Origin: Nephrocerus scutellatus
Taxonomy: Eukaryota > Arthropoda > Insecta > Diptera > Pipunculidae
DNA: 64,000 nt
Assembly: GCA_947095585.1 (NCBI GenBank)
Contig: OX352762.1
Location: forward strand, 50,485,843-50,549,842
Direction of reading: 5' to 3'
Below, one piece after another: positions 55,426-64,000 of this stretch. Within the stretch, counting starts at the first letter, position 1; each line of letters begins with the position of its first letter. The notes below the pieces were generated by a model. That model was not told where the DNA came from. It saw only the letters and a list, made by a program, of their open reading frames with translations, and did not search any database. The position numbers and the translations under genes are program-made.

Positions 55426-55540
55426 CATAATGATTTGCCAAACAATACTGAGTAGAAATGCCACTTTGAGCTGTCAAAACAACTGTCATAAAATAAAACG
55501 ACATCTATCGGAAAAACAAACCTCCCAAAAAAACACCCGT
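54906..55540. mobile_element. Head-to-head pair of mariner-type MITEs (giant hairpin)
   Basis: TA flanks both sides (54,904-54,905; 55,541-55,542). A ~280-bp unit beginning aagggtgttttttt and ending ggcaacctcttaaaaaaacac (54,906-55,183) is followed after tatatctaa by a partial and then a full inverted unit to 55,540. Each unit has its own imperfect terminal repeats (gggtgttttttt at both ends). Long A- and T-runs are present (about 55,020-55,050 and 55,395-55,425). The element starts 37 bp after the kcc exon 3 donor. No transposase. Confidence 0.82.
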
Positions 55541-55542
55541 TA

Positions 55543-56035
55543 GATGTAAATACGTGCATATCCTAAAACTCATGAACTTTTAATATTTTTGGGATAGAAA
55601 TTTTTTGGTGTTCGCAAATAATAACCGACAATGGTTACATAAAAGCTTTTAAAACTTCAATACCTCTAATAGTCAAGTCGGCCATATTGTAATCCGTTCG
55701 ATGACGTCGGCGGTGACAAGAAAGTGTAAATGTCGTTATTTTTTTTCTTATCGTTTACGCACTGAATCTACGCATCGCTATCGATTTTTAAGCCTAAACG
55801 TTTGCAAAGTAAAATGTGTTTTTTCAGTCTATTTCAGAAATCGTTTATGACTGAATAACCTATCGCTTTTGAATTAAAGACCTACATTTAACGTTGCATA
55901 CGTTGCATTATGCTTCTATGATAAATTAGTCTTTATACTGAATTACAACTACAACAACAATTCCCATTTTGTGGTGGATTTCACCATCTGAGGTTGACAA
56001 ATCCGTAGCTAATAAGTTGTTTGGAACACTTTTAA
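55543..56035 (+). other. kcc downstream intron, no gene seen
   Basis: AT-rich sequence with no frame, element end or splice signal that I can assign. Confidence 0.4.
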
Positions 56036-56290
56036 CTAAGTTAGTTGGTCATATTTAGCATAAATCTTCTTATTTTTAAAATTAAAAATTGAGTGGTGCT
56101 CAGAAACATGTAACAGGGAATAGCAGTTTAAGTTATCACAAACGACAGCCACAATTTTGAAACTGCATTTCTCGGTTAAGTCAATATTTTCTAATAATTT
56201 TTCTCTTATTTGGTCACCTTTCCTATTATTTTTTGATGAATAGTACGACAATATGTACTTATAATTTGAAAACATACCTCGGATCATAAA
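56036..56290 (-). pseudogene. P-element/THAP9-like transposase fragment
   Basis: 83-codon frame with KIVAVVCDNLNCYSLLHV and FKNKKIYAKYDQ. In P-element-type transposases a VxAxVCDxGxxN motif is followed 30 or so residues later by a KIYxxxDxPH motif; the order and spacing fit, but PH is replaced. I judge this an old fragment. No termini were found. It could be a chance resemblance. Confidence 0.4.
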
Positions 56291-56329
56291 TAAGCAAATA
56301 GATTTTGCGATTGTCTTTTCCCGTTTCAG

Positions 56330-56846
56330 CTAGGTTGTGTGGAAATTGGTTAAAGAAGACTTCAAAGAAAAAAAATAATGTTCAAGCCATCACACGCGCC
56401 ACACGCGACACGCGTCATACGCGGAATATAAAAAATGATATTTCGGAGTTAGACACTCACAAAATTTCAGCTCTATAGGTCGTGTGGTAGGTGGTTAAAA
56501 AAGTCGAAAAAAATATTTCAACCCATCACACGCGTCATACGCGGAATATAAAAAATGCTACTTTGGACTTAGATACTCCCAAATTTCAGATCTCTAGGTC
56601 GTGTGGAATGGGGTTAAAAAGGACCTAAAAGAAGTCGAAGAAAAATTTGTATGGGAGCCCCCAGAACACAGGGCCGGATCACTACAAAATTTTAATAGAA
56701 AGTATTGTCATCTGAAATACACATGTGTACAAAATTTCAGGAAAATTTGGCTTTAGGAAGTGCGTTAAAAATTGATCGCACGATTCCACCAGCCACCCAG
56801 CCAGCCACAGACAACCGTGCACGCGAAGTTTATATAGAGAATTTAA
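56330..56846 (-). mobile_element. Helentron-like element with ~118-bp repeats
   Basis: On the minus strand it begins at 56,846 with aaattctctatataaacttcgcg and runs to about 56,330. It has the family block tgggggctcccatacaaatt and then at least two, probably three, tandem units of about 118 bp that share catacgcggaatataaaaaatg and aggtcgtgtgg. No ORF. Confidence 0.65.
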
Positions 56847-56960
56847 AAAAAACCCATAAAAATTAAAATTTTTATTGTAAACTCTCTAATCGGAGAATTG
56901 TTTTTGTGGGGAAAATCCACCACTAATGGGAAAAACATAGCAGCAAACAGCGCACGACGA
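56847..56960 (-). mobile_element. Helentron-like 3' end, joined head to tail
   Basis: Read on the minus strand, gagagtttacaataaaaatt and tttttatgggtt end directly at the 5' start of the element at 56,846. It is the 3' end of another copy, in the same arrangement as at 25,365. Confidence 0.62.
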
Positions 56961-57478
56961 CGCACGAAGTACTACTAAAATCCTTTCTTTAGACGTTGAG
57001 TTAAGCTGTGCGAGTGCGTAACCGGTTCTTCATATAATATGATACAAAACATAAATTAAGAATGTACTTACACAACTGAGTGTACAACCCATTTGAATTG
57101 CGAAACCCATTCATTTTTGTATAAATGTTCTACTTCGTACCTCTTGATATCTCCATACTCTATGGTAAAATCTTTGTTGACCAACAGTTTTTTCTGTTAA
57201 AGTATAATATTTCAAATTAAAATGCAATATTAGATGTGCAGTTTTTAACTGTGATTCCAAAAACAATAATTAGGAAAACAAATTTAGATTTAATCTCAGA
57301 AACTATTTCACAGAATTTTCCTCAGAAACTATTTCACAGAATTGTGATATAGTATATTACATAACGAGCGAGGAAAGTGGACGATAAGAACTTTTTAGCG
57401 ATTAATGTACGCTATTTTTCACACTACCAAAACAATTTTTCTGGTAAACAGCTCAAATGACAAATGGTTTTTCTATGT
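56961..57478. other. kcc intron; one possible minus-strand exon
   Basis: Mostly non-coding. On the minus strand 57,197-57,077 reads KKLLVNKDFTIEYGDIKRY followed by EHLYKNEWVSQF after a CAG acceptor-like motif. It could be an exon of an unknown gene that also uses the frame at 57,473-57,691, but no matching donor or homology is evident. Confidence 0.25.
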
Positions 57479-59022
57479 TAACACACTATTCACACTAATC
57501 ACTACTTTCGAGGGTAGGTTATAGCGTAAGAAACAGTCACTTCCGTCTATAGTCGTGTGAAAAAAATGTAACTCTTGCTGTCTGTCTACAATAATCATTT
57601 CAGTTTCAGTCATTGTAGAAATTTCCATTACTTGACCCGTGCCGGCTTCGCTTGTCATTTTCAATTGAACTGTGTGGAGCAAAATGGACATATTTATTCT
57701 TTATTACGTCCTTTCAGCGGCAAAAATGAATACATTTTTTAATAGATCCCATCTTTTAAAAACGATAAAATCTAAATATGTTTTCCTTATTGTTATTGGT
57801 GCAATCAGAATAAAAAACTGCGCATCTCATATTGAATTTTAAATTTAAATTATGAACTTTAGTTGAAAAAACTGTTGGACTACGAACTTTTTTAAGGTGC
57901 TTTCACAATGGAAAAACTTAATACTTAAGACTTACTGAATTGTATGGATGTTGGCACCTTATATTGTGGTGCTCTTTGTAGAGGGCAACCATACAACTTT
58001 TAAAATTTGTATGGATTCTTTGTTTGTGTTCAAAAGTTTTTTTTTAAGAATACAAAATATTTGATAATTAAAATTTAATGATTATAGAAAACTGCTACAT
58101 ACGAGTATATCATAATCAGTTATAACGCAATGAATTTTTTTAATGATATTTCAAATTTGCAACATGAATGTCTGGCAAACGTTGACAAATGTACTTACAT
58201 TCATGAATGAAATAAGCCACATAATGGGAAATAGTGTGAACTTTTTCTGTTAACACACTATTCACACTAATCACTACTTTCGAGGGTAGGTTATAGCGTA
58301 AGAAACAGTCACTTCCGTCTATAGTCGTGTGAAAAAAATGTAACTCTTGCTGTCTGTCTACAATAATCATTTCAGTTTCAGTCATTGTAGAAATTTCCAT
58401 TACTTGACCCGTGCCGGCTTCGCTTGTCATTTTCAATTGAACTGTGTGGAGCAAAATGGACATATTTATTCTTTATTACGTCCTTTCAGCGGCAAAAATG
58501 AATACATTTTTTAATAGATCCCATCTTTTAAAAACGATAAAATCTAAATATGTTTTCCTTATTGTTATTGGTGCAATCAGAATAAAAAACTGCGCATCTC
58601 ATATTGAATTTTAAATTTAAATTATGAACTTTAGTTGAAAAAACTGTTGGACTACGAACTTTTTAAAGGTGCTTTCACAATGAAAAAACTTAATACTTAA
58701 GACTTACTGAATTGTATGGATGTTGGCACCTTATATTGTGGTGCTCTTTGTAGAGGGCAACCATACAACTTTTAAAATTTGTATGGATTCTTTGTTTGTG
58801 TTCAAAAGTTTTTTTTTAAGAATACAAAATATTTGATAATTAAAATTTAATGATTATAGAAAACTGCTACATACGAGTATATCATAATCAGTTATAACGC
58901 AATGAATTTTTTTAATGATATTTCAAATTTGAAACATGAATGTCTGGCAAACGTTGACAAATGTACTTACATTCATGAATGAAATAAGCCACATAATGGG
59001 AAATAGTGTGAACTTTTTCTAT
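57479..59022. repeat. 772-bp tandem duplication
   Basis: Unit 1 is 57,479-58,250 and unit 2 is 58,251-59,022. Both start ttaacacactattcac and end near gtgtgaactttttct. They differ by very few bases (gaacttttttaagg versus gaactttttaaagg; aatggaaaaa versus aatgaaaaaa; ttgcaacatg versus ttgaaacatg). Neither end looks like a transposon terminus. Confidence 0.92.
58140..58463 (-). CDS. Unrecognised duplicated ORF (107 aa; 72-aa twin)
   Basis: The frame starts MSILLHTVQLKMTSEAG, with IVDRQQELHFFHTTIDG and SDCFLRYNLPSK, and ends VANLKYH. Its twin in unit 1 is 57,473-57,691 and stops at the duplication edge. Tandem units preserve the frame exactly over the first 72 codons. There is no signal peptide, membrane segment or zinc motif. 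A possible donor (AAA|gtagtg) lies after NLPSK, so this may be a first coding exon of a gene nested in the kcc intron. I do not recognise it. Confidence 0.3.
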   Translation of the reverse strand: MSILLHTVQLKMTSEAGTGQVMEISTMTETEMIIVDRQQELHFFHTTIDGSDCFLRYNLPSKVVISVNSVLTEKVHTISHYVAYFIHECKYICQRLPDIHVANLKYH

Positions 59023-60189
59023 GATCATTAAATACGTGTGTTAAACAAGTGTGTTGATATCAGCACTCGTTTAATTTTAAATGAATCAATTTGTTTGCGA
59101 GGAATAAAAGTGAAATAAGTTTGAATTACTTGAGCTCTGTTCAGGCCATCGCAGTCAATGGAAGTTTTACAGAAGTAGATCAGATAGAAAACAAGTTAAA
59201 TAATATTATTTTACGAACTCTATTGTGTGGTCCTAGTAACAAATCAGCTAAAAGAAAGTTTGCCGGGTAAAAAGAGCTTTTGACAGTGGAACTTATTTTG
59301 TGGAATCTAAATCGCTAAGCTTTTACTAATCTATCAAAAGCTTTCTTCCAATTTTTAAAAAAAATCTATACTTTACCATCGACAAATTAGAGCTTTTGAC
59401 TGTGGAATCTGAATGTGGATCCTAGATCACTAATAATAATAATAACTATAGGAAATGGGAATGGAAATAACTTCTTCCGCGGGAGGAAGAAAATAAAACA
59501 TCTATATCCAATCCAAATGAAACAGATCAGAAAGTTCTGTTACTTGAAAACAAACTGCTTGATCTACAGGATAAAATTCAGAAATTAGAATTGCAAATAA
59601 GTTAACTAATTTAAAAACCGAATATAATAAACTAATGCCTGTTTCGATTTGCTAAAACCTTACCATAAACTTTACCCACGGGTAAACTACCAAAATGACA
59701 GGGTTTTCGTGGTTTTCGTGGTGAATGCTTTGCAAATAGAACGCCAAACCGAAACCAAATTTGACAAGAACAACAAACTGAGAAATTAGTCTGCTTGCTA
59801 TCTCTTCGCCAACTTGCTGAGTAAACGAAACCATCCCCGTCGATTGCCGACGGGTAGCAAAGTTGCAGTGTCGGTTACAAAACCTTGCAAATAAAACGCA
59901 AAATCAAACTGTTCCGCGGGTACAGTTTTCAAATAGAACGCCAAACCAAAACCACGAGAGACAAATTTTACCTCTACCCTGTAAATCGAAAGAGCTATAA
60001 AAGAGACTGAAACAAAGTCAAATAAAAAAAACCCATAAAAGTCAATATGAACTTGATAAACCCTCAACAGACGAAGATGAGCTGATCCAAGAAATAGATT
60101 GGGCAAAAAAAAGTAGTGAGCAAGCAAGAAGAGGAAAGCTAGTAACTCTCCAAAATCTACCTAGCCAATCGCTTCTCGAACATCCTTTA
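59023..60189. other. Mostly non-coding; two short frame remnants
   Basis: No gene identified. A coiled-coil-like + strand frame at about 59,482-59,604 reads QKVLLLENKLLDLQDKIQKL with leucines at heptad spacing, ending in TAA. Another + frame at about 60,046-60,198 reads STDEDELIQEIDWAKK and ends in TAA. Between them a truncated Helentron-like 3' end (aaaacccataaaa at about 60,033) appears. Repeated phrases aaatagaacgccaaacc occur at 59,735 and 59,931. Confidence 0.35.
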
Positions 60190-62046
60190 CCAAAGTAATG
60201 CTGGATATTCACAGAGAGAATGTGCTCGGATGACTCTTAATTTTCCGAGCAAAACCTACATTCTGTCTCTGAGCCAACACCAATTTTGGTAAGGTGATAT
60301 CGTAGTCCACAATAACCTGTTAGAAAACTTACCATCTTCCTAATGCTATTAAAATTAAGGATTTCTTGTTTGAAAAGGGCCTGATTAATTGTTTGGATTG
60401 CCTAAGCCCCCGGACGCTTTCCCAGTGGGCTAGACGAAGTTTTTATTCCCAACAATTTATCAGTACTGTGGCGGCAGCCCAGTTGACACCACAGTAGGGA
60501 TTAGGTCCAGTGAACGCGGATTCCGAGCCAGCCCTAGCTAGTTCATCTGCAGATTCGTTGCCTGCAATTCGCTGATAACCAGGGTTCCAACCTAGTTTGA
60601 CTTTGTTGTGTCTGGCAAGATATTGATGTGCATCGTAACAATTTTGGTCTAATATCGAGTCCATTAAATTGGATGACAGCGCTTTAAGTGCTCCCTCGCT
60701 ATCAGAAAAGATATATATTCTAGCGCCTTTAATTCCTTAATTAAAGTTAATCCCGGCGCAGATATCAATGGCATGGAGTTCCGCCTGGAAAACCGAGGAA
60801 ATTTTTCCCAATGGTATCGAGACTAGTGTTGGGTCCAAGAACACCAGCCCAGACCTCTAGCATCCAGTGCCGGAACACCATTGCACCAGTTTGCCAAGTC
60901 CAATGATTCTCCGAAACAGTGCTTCCTGACGGGGATAGTGCAAACATGTCTCATTCAGGATATGAGTCAAGAATTTTCAGGTGACCCACATATTCACCCG
61001 GTTTGTACCCGTATTCTAGTTACAGCTTAATAGCGCATCTAGCAGCCGTCTTTCTAATGAAGATTTGCAGGGGTGAAAGCCCTACAACAGTTTCTAGTGC
61101 TGTCGTAGGGCAGGTGCGCATGGCACCCATTATACCTAGACAGGGAATTCTTTGTAACTTCCAAAGCTTAGTTGCCTTTGTCCGTTCAAGAACTTTTGGC
61201 CACCAAACGATGGCCGCGTTATAATAGGTCTCATTATCATTGTGAACATCCAATGTACCATTTTAGGATTTAGACCCCAAGTTCTGCCGTAGAGGCACAA
61301 AGCCCTAGTGGCGCGTTCGATGGCGGACTTGATATGAGAATTCCAGTTTAGCCGTTTATTAAGGATAACGCCGAGATATTTTACTTCGCTGGTGCCTTTG
61401 ATGATGATAAGTCCCAAATAGACCAGTCTTCTTTTCATGAAATGCACTAGAACGGTTTTGCAAGGATTGATGATTATTCCTTCTCTGCTGCACCATTCTA
61501 AAACATGTAGTAAAGCACCTTGCATGACACAAGTGATAATCGTGCAGTGCTACTAATAAAAATCGCCGAATCGTCTGCATAACTAATGGCGATGTAGCCT
61601 GATCTCTAAAGATCGACTAGAAGATTGTCAACGAAGAGTGACCATAGAAGGGGAGAAAGCACTCCTCGTTGTGGACATCCCTTAACTACAGTCACAGACA
61701 CTTCTCCCGAGGAGGAAATAATATATCGACTTTCAAGCCAATGATTGGTCGAGTCTACGATACCTCTGCTACTGATTGCCGTTGTAATAGAGTCGTAGCC
61801 AGTGTTATCGAAAGCGCCCTCAATGTCGAGGAAGGCACACAGGGCCACATTATTGAAACGAAAAGTTCCTTCTATCTCTTTACAAGATAGTGAAGGGCAC
61901 CTTCTGTTATTTTGCCTTTTCTGTACTCAAACTGACTTGAGTGCAGAGGGGTAGACAATTCTAACCGGTCGGACAATGTTTTCGCAGCATTTCCTCCATG
62001 TGGCACGTTTGTATCGTCTTAATTCACAGTTGTACTCTGTAACTTA
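60190..62046 (-). mobile_element. LOA/I-like LINE with RNase H, decayed
   Basis: Minus-strand frames: RT at 61,606-61,848 (CAFLDIEGAFDNTGYDS, VKGCPQRGVLSPLLWSL, where RGG is usual) and 61,136-61,525 (EVKYLGVILNKRLNWNSHI); a frame at 61,020-61,253; RNase H at 60,443-60,664 (LGWNPGYQRIAGNESADELA, with Tyr for the usual His); and a cysteine knuckle near 60,240-60,200 (CRFCSEN). It is related to, but clearly distinct from, the LINE at 38,092-41,742. The endonuclease is missing, the catalytic YADD box falls in a damaged stretch, and the 5' side abuts RTE-like sequence. Confidence 0.8.
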
Positions 62047-63171
62047 GCGCGAGGCCAATTACCTCGCCTGTAAAAAATTATTATTACGGAACCCAAAATC
62101 AACCTCGGATACACTGATGAATGACGATGACCACGGCAACGAAAACGGCTAATCGATTTAAGAATTTTCTCATGGATCGTACGCTCACTGTATAGAGCTC
62201 GAGCTGCACAGCAGCTAGCCGAAACCCTGTCCAAATATAATGCTGACTTAACAGCAATTCAGGAGATGCGGTGGACAGGGAATGGTGTCCTACAAAAATC
62301 AGAATATGACATATATTACAGCTGTCATGCAAGACATCATGTGCTCGGGGTGGGGTTTCAAGTCAACAAAAGAATGAAACCCACAGTTATCGGCTTTAAT
62401 GCAGTAAATGAACGGCTATGCACCCTTCGTGTGCGGGGCAAATTTAAAAACATAAGCCTCATAAACGTTCACGCACCTACAGAGGATTCCCCAGATGATG
62501 AAAAAGAAGAATTCTTTGAATCAGTCGAACGGGAACTCCATGCCTGCCGTCAGTATGATGTAAAAATCATTCTGGGGGATATGAATACTAAAATAGGTAG
62601 GGAGCCAGTATTCAGGCAGTACATTGGCACCCATAGCTTACACGAGAACACTAATGACAATGGACAACGAGTCATAGAGATGGCCGTTGCGAGTACAAGG
62701 TTCGCGTGTAAAAATATCCACAAAGTCTCCTGGGTATCTCCCGATGGAGCCACTCGCAACCAGATAGACCACGTGTTGATAGACCGCTGCCACAACCCGA
62801 ACCTGATGCCGGTACGAACGTACCGGAGGTGCCAACGTCGACTCAGACCACTATCTTGTTGGTATGGTGCTCCGAGCGCGGATTGCATCATCACGGAAGA
62901 CTGCATCCGCGAATCAGATTCGAGTCAACACGGCTGCCCTTCGCAATGAAGAGACCAGAAACAACTACGGTCAAGCGATAGGACTCGCCCTAAATGCAGG
63001 GAGAGTAAATCCTGGGGCTGAGATGTCGGGCGTAGACACGCTTTAAAAATGCTGTCATTAGAACTGCTGACTCCATCTTAGGCAGTAGTCGTAGAGATCG
63101 GAACGACTGGGTCGATGACGAATGTAAGCTAGCGACTGAACGTAAGAATGTTACGTACCGAGCAATGCAAC
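62047..63171 (+). mobile_element. RTE-like LINE, 5' part with endonuclease (copy e)
   Basis: Begins within the leader (gcgaggccaattacctcgcc). The open frame 62,266-62,949 carries the AP-endonuclease: EMRWTGNGVL from just upstream, INVHAPTEDSPDDEKEE, IILGDMNTKIG (GDxN box), ATRNQIDHVLIDRC. A one-base insertion (accggaggtg versus accgaggtg) shifts the frame before the SDH motif, and a 24-bp deletion removes residues after VIEMA. At 63,171 the sequence jumps back to an earlier part of the element. Confidence 0.85.
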
Positions 63172-64000
63172 CCACAGTTATCGGCTTTAATGCAGTAAAT
63201 GAACGGCTATGCACCCTTCGTGTGCGGGGCAAATTTAAAAACATAAGCCTCATAAACGTTCACGCACCTACAGAGGATTCCCCAGATGATGAAAAAGAAG
63301 AATTCTTTGAATCAGTCGAACGGGAACTCCATGCCTGCCGTCAGTATGATGTAAAAATCATTCTGGGGATATGAATACTAAAATAGGTAGGGAGCCAGTA
63401 TTCAGGCAGTACATTGGCACCCATAGCTTACACGAGAACACTAATGACAATGGACAACGAGTCATAGAGATGGCAGCAAGCAATAATTTGGTCGTTGCGA
63501 GTACAAGGTTCGCGTGTAAAAATATCCACAAAGTCTCCTGGGTATCTCCCGATGGAGCCACTCGCAACCAGATAGACCACGTGTTGATAGACCGCCGCCA
63601 CAACCCGAACCTGATGCCGGTACGAACGTACCGAGGTGCCAACGTCGACTCAGACCACTATCTTGTTGGTATGGTGCTCCGAGCGCGGATTGCATCATCA
63701 CGGAAGACTGCATCCGCGAATCAGATTCGAGTCAACACGGCTGCCCTTCGCAATGAAGAGACCAGAAACAACTACGGTCAAGCGATAGGACTCGCCCTAA
63801 ATGCAGGGAGAGTAAATCCTGGGGCTGAGATGTCGGGCGTAGACACGCTTCAAAAATGCTGTCATTAGAACTGCTGACTCCATCATAGGCAGTAGTCGTA
63901 GAGATCGGAACGACTGGGTCGATGACGAATGTAAGCTAGCGACTGAACGTAAGAATGTTACGTACCGAGCAATGCAACAATCTCATAGAACGCGGGCACG
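63172..64000 (+). mobile_element. RTE-like LINE, partial tandem repeat (copy f)
   Basis: Repeats 62,382-63,171 from cccacagttatcggc onward. Two frames are used: 63,165-63,374 (VHAPTEDSPDDEKEE) and, after a one-base loss in the gggggat run, 63,371-63,868 (MNTKIGREPVF, NQIDHVLIDRRHNP, NVDSDHYLVGMVL). It lacks the 24-bp deletion and the extra base seen in copy e. The element continues off the right edge; at 63,970 it passes the previous jump point into ctcatagaacgcgggcacg, matching 5,412. Confidence 0.85.

Noticed and set aside
59652..60127. Two minus-strand ORFs (60 and 109 aa) with repeated FGLAFYL
   Set aside because: The repetition reflects short DNA repeats (aaatagaacgccaaacc); no domain, no start context, and hydrophobic bias from AT-rich antisense.

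Overview
The window looks like a transposon graveyard from a higher fly (Diptera, probably acalyptrate; a tephritid-like fruit fly is my guess). The sequence is AT-rich and eukaryotic, exons have GT/AG borders, and almost everything else is retroelement debris: RTE-like, CR1/jockey-like and LOA-like LINEs, Copia, BEL/Pao and env-bearing LTR elements, a tRNA-derived SINE, mariner-type MITEs and Helentron-like elements. The only host gene I can recognise is the 3' part of a K-Cl cotransporter gene (kcc/kazachoc, SLC12 family). Three of its exons lie on the + strand at 52,912-54,868; its final exon is not in the window.

Layout: 1-600, a ~100-bp satellite. 909-1,440, RTE-like 3' fragment (-). 1,540-3,190, BEL/Pao pol remnant (+). 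4,131-7,337, RTE-like LINE plus a TIR element carrying a SINE; this block recurs inverted at 44,059-47,309. 7,634-9,055, BEL/CR1-like block, repeated in direct orientation at 14,335-15,810. 9,056-10,090, RTE-like 3' end and Helentron-like DNA. 10,100-11,192, decayed env (-). 11,193-14,178, a small LTR element. 14,180-24,840, a BEL/Pao element (-) split by CR1-like LINE 'A', itself split by CR1-like LINE 'B'; the A/B junction is tandemly duplicated. 24,858-25,672, two Helentron-like elements head to tail. 25,700-42,830, a jockey-like LINE 'J' (-) broken by a two-unit Copia array (26,769-37,367), an LOA-like LINE (38,092-41,742) and a Helentron-like element (41,793-42,333). 43,034-43,560, gag-like start and a minisatellite. 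47,322-51,235, CR1-like relict and a second RTE-like family (-). 51,440-52,310, the satellite again, inverted. 52,912-60,060, kcc exons and introns with MITEs, a 772-bp tandem duplication and transposase traces. 60,190-62,045, LOA/I-like LINE (-). 62,047-64,000, RTE-like 5' end with a partial tandem duplication.

The genes do not form a functional system. The informative content is the order of insertions: several empty sites can be read exactly because the interrupted reading frame resumes on the far side. This gives a relative history (J, then Helentron, LOA and Copia; BEL, then A, then B, then duplication). I found no CRISPR, operon, or defence system, and no clearly intact mobile-element gene. 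Assignments come from reading motifs by eye; clade names are tentative where stated.
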